DNA from: Gloeomargarita sp. SRBZ-1_bins_9
Lineage (GTDB): Bacteria > Cyanobacteriota > Cyanobacteriia > Gloeomargaritales > Gloeomargaritaceae
Assembly (NCBI GenBank): GCA_039794565.1
Contig: JAUQVX010000002.1
Location: 192,126-256,125 of the forward strand
DNA: 64,000 nt
Direction of reading: 5' to 3'
The position numbers and the translations under genes were made by a program. Of the stretch, positions 62,351-64,000 are shown piece by piece (position 1 is the first letter of the stretch; every line of letters begins with the position of its first letter). A model generated the notes under the pieces. The model saw only the letters and a program-made list of their open reading frames with translations, did not search any database and was not told the DNA's origin.

Positions 62351-62943
62351 CCCTGGAGAGCCGGTTTCAGGGGTGTCTTTTGGGGGCATGGCTGGCCTGG
62401 CAACGGGTGGGGGATACCACCTGGGGCGTTTGGCTAGAGCAGGGATGTCGCTACTGGACGGGACAAAGCGCCCAAGCACCGGTGGCGACGATGGCGGGGG
62501 AGGCGTTGCTGTTGCTGTTGCCGGGGTTGTTGCTAGGCTACCCGGAACCGGCCAAAGTTGCAGAAATGGTGCTGACGGCGGGGTTGCCGGAGGTGGTGAG
62601 TGCCTGGGCGCAGGTGTTGCATGGAGCGTTGCAGGGACAACGGGGCGACCCCCTGGCCGATACGCAAACCTGGCCGGAGCTGGCCCAATCGGTGGCGGAT
62701 TTCCAGAGCGACCCCGATGACCCGGTAACGACTTTGACGTTGGCTCACCGGCAGGGACGTTCTGCTTTGGCGCTGGGGCTGACGGGCTGGTTGTTGGGGG
62801 CCTATGGCGGGGCAACGGTTTTTCCGGCCCACTGGGTGGTGCGGCTGCCGGATACCCAATGGCGGGAGATGGGCACGGCCCTGTTGGCGCGGTGGGCGGG
62901 GGTGCGCTTCGGCCGAGGACCTTGGGCGGTTGGTGCGCTGTGA
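62344..62943 (+). CDS. Divergent ADP-ribosylglycohydrolase-like protein
   Basis: A 199-residue protein whose start LESRFQGCLLGAWLAWQ resembles the N-terminus of ADP-ribosylglycohydrolases (GCLLGxAxGDALG), but the metal-binding aspartates that should follow are absent. Later helices (GLTGWLLGAYGGATVFPAHW) fit the GxxxGAxxG core of that fold. It is probably an inactive or repurposed member. GTG at 62344 or TTG at 62347 starts it, overlapping the sqdX stop. Confidence 0.55.
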   Translation: MLTLESRFQGCLLGAWLAWQRVGDTTWGVWLEQGCRYWTGQSAQAPVATMAGEALLLLLPGLLLGYPEPAKVAEMVLTAGLPEVVSAWAQVLHGALQGQRGDPLADTQTWPELAQSVADFQSDPDDPVTTLTLAHRQGRSALALGLTGWLLGAYGGATVFPAHWVVRLPDTQWREMGTALLARWAGVRFGRGPWAVGAL

Positions 62944-63043
62944 ACCTTTTTGACAGGTGGGTGGGTTTATCCTGGAGCGCAGCTTGGCCCTGAGCTACCA
63001 TAGGGGAGTGGGTTGAGGCTGTCTTCGCCAAAGGAGTCCGCGC

Positions 63044-64000
63044 GTGCATCTTAGCGAAATTACCCATCCGAATCAGTTGCATGGTCTGTCTATCCCCCAA
63101 CTGGAGGCCATCGCCCGGCAGATTCGGGAAAAGCATCTCCAGACAGTGGCCGTTAACGGGGGACACCTGGGGCCGGGGTTGGGGGTAGTGGAACTGACCC
63201 TGGCGCTGTACCAGACGCTGGACTTGGACCGGGATAAGGTGATTTGGGATGTGGGGCACCAGGCCTATCCCCACAAGTTGATTACTGGGCGCTACCACCA
63301 GTTCCATACCCTGCGGCAAAAGGGAGGGATCGCCGGATACCTGAAGCGCTCGGAAAGCCGCTTTGACCATTTTGGGGCGGGGCATGCTTCCACGAGTATT
63401 TCGGCAGCGCTGGGGATGGCCATTGCCCGGGACCTGAAGGGGGAAGATTTCAAGGTGGTGGCGATTATTGGCGATGGGGCCTTGACGGGGGGGATGGCCC
63501 TGGAGGCGATTAACCACGCGGGCCATTTGCCCAAGACCCGGCTGCTGGTGGTGCTCAACGACAACGAGATGTCCATTTCTCCCAATGTGGGGGCGATTCC
63601 CCGTTATTTGAACAAGCTGCGCCACAGTCCGCCGGTGCAGTTTTTAACCGAGAACCTGGAGCAGCAGTTCAAGCACCTGCCCTTTGTGGACGAGGCCCTG
63701 GCCCACAACGTGAAGGAGGGGATGAAACGCCTGATGGTGCCCAAGGTGGGGGCGGTGTTTGAGGAACTGGGCTTTACCTACTTTGGGCCGGTGGATGGGC
63801 ATAACATTGCGGAAATGATCGAAACGTTCAATCGCGCCCACCAAATTTGCGGCCCGGTGCTGGTGCATGTGGTGACGGTCAAGGGCAAGGGCTATGAGGT
63901 GGCGGAGCGGGACCGGGTGGGGTATCATGCCCAAAACCCCTTTGACCTGACCACCGGTAAACCCAAGCCCAGCAGTAAACCCAAACCCCCCAGCTACTCC
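63044..64000 (+). CDS. dxs: 1-deoxy-D-xylulose-5-phosphate synthase, 5' part
   Basis: The first 319 codons of the thiamine-diphosphate enzyme opening the MEP isoprenoid pathway; the gene runs off the window. GTG start with AAGGAG upstream. It begins [20 protein letters not shown], with [32 protein letters not shown], the ThDP motif [19 protein letters not shown] and [15 protein letters not shown]. The usual length is about 630 residues, so about half is missing. ispH of the same pathway is at 17.7 kb. Confidence 0.96.
   Translation, partial: MHLSEITHPNQLHGLSIPQLEAIARQIREKHLQTVAVNGGHLGPGLGVVELTLALYQTLDLDRDKVIWDVGHQAYPHKLITGRYHQFHTLRQKGGIAGYLKRSESRFDHFGAGHASTSISAALGMAIARDLKGEDFKVVAIIGDGALTGGMALEAINHAGHLPKTRLLVVLNDNEMSISPNVGAIPRYLNKLRHSPPVQFLTENLEQQFKHLPFVDEALAHNVKEGMKRLMVPKVGAVFEELGFTYFGPVDGHNIAEMIETFNRAHQICGPVLVHVVTVKGKGYEVAERDRVGYHAQNPFDLTTGKPKPSSKPKPPSYS

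Noticed and set aside
62087-63625. A 512-codon open frame on the minus strand
   Set aside because: It is antisense to sqdX, the ADP-ribosylglycohydrolase-like gene and dxs, is rich in Pro/His/Arg and shows no domain; high GC makes such shadows common.

Overview
This is a chromosomal segment of a cyanobacterium with high-GC, tightly packed genes. Diagnostic genes are the psbE-psbF-psbL-psbJ operon, the tiny photosystem II gene psb30, sqdX (sulfolipid), cruP (carotenoid), a cyanobacterial-type short Hfq, LL-diaminopimelate aminotransferase, and several families found essentially only in cyanobacteria (DUF1825, TIGR02652, GDYXXLXY). The sequence does not fix the genus; compact operons and GC content would suit a unicellular, possibly early-branching or thermophilic lineage (inference). 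One tRNA (Phe, GAA) is present. I saw no rRNA, CRISPR array or intact insertion sequence.

Layout. 0-7 kb: membrane proteins, including a giant DUF2157-type protein broken by a 103-bp duplication with two 14-nt poly-C tracts. 7-9 kb: small genes, an IS1-family remnant and a perfect NtcA-type palindrome. 9-20 kb: housekeeping genes (amidase, psb30, dapL, tatC, ndk, tldD, thrC, purE, ispH, tRNA-Phe, leuB). 20-29 kb: succinate dehydrogenase subunits, lpdA-trpC-cruP-holA. 29-35 kb: psbEFLJ, a cysteine-lyase-like gene, lnt, a SPOR-like protein with hfq, glcF. 35-43 kb: purK, RNase H, lysC, a sugar dehydrogenase and the heme A pathway ctaA-ctaB. 43-48 kb: yebC, pentapeptide protein, protease genes, clpS, birA. 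60-64 kb: sqdX and the start of dxs, which is cut by the window edge.

The most interesting part is 48.5-59.7 kb, a guanidine-nitrogen island. On the minus strand a guanidine-I (ykkC) riboswitch precedes two DUF1989 genes (carboxyguanidine deiminase subunits) and a 1,198-residue biotin-dependent carboxylase, best read as guanidine carboxylase rather than urea carboxylase. Upstream lies a Rieske oxygenase of unknown substrate. Divergently transcribed are a three-gene ABC importer of the urea-carboxylase-associated type and allophanate hydrolase. birA, the biotin ligase needed to activate the carboxylase, sits convergently beside it. Proposed flow: import, possible oxidative release of guanidine by the Rieske enzyme, carboxylation, deimination to allophanate, hydrolysis to ammonia and CO2.

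All three transcription units of the island have an NtcA-like box (GTA-N8-TAC; one perfect and two with one mismatch) 22-24 nt ahead of a -10-like hexamer, suggesting nitrogen control combined with guanidine sensing. The C-terminal domain of allophanate hydrolase is degraded by two frameshifts and a nonsense codon, so the last step relies on the amidase domain alone. Other decayed loci are a TAXI-type solute-binding protein, an IS1 transposase, a small frameshifted ORF near 35.6 kb, and a Uma2 nuclease with altered catalytic residues.
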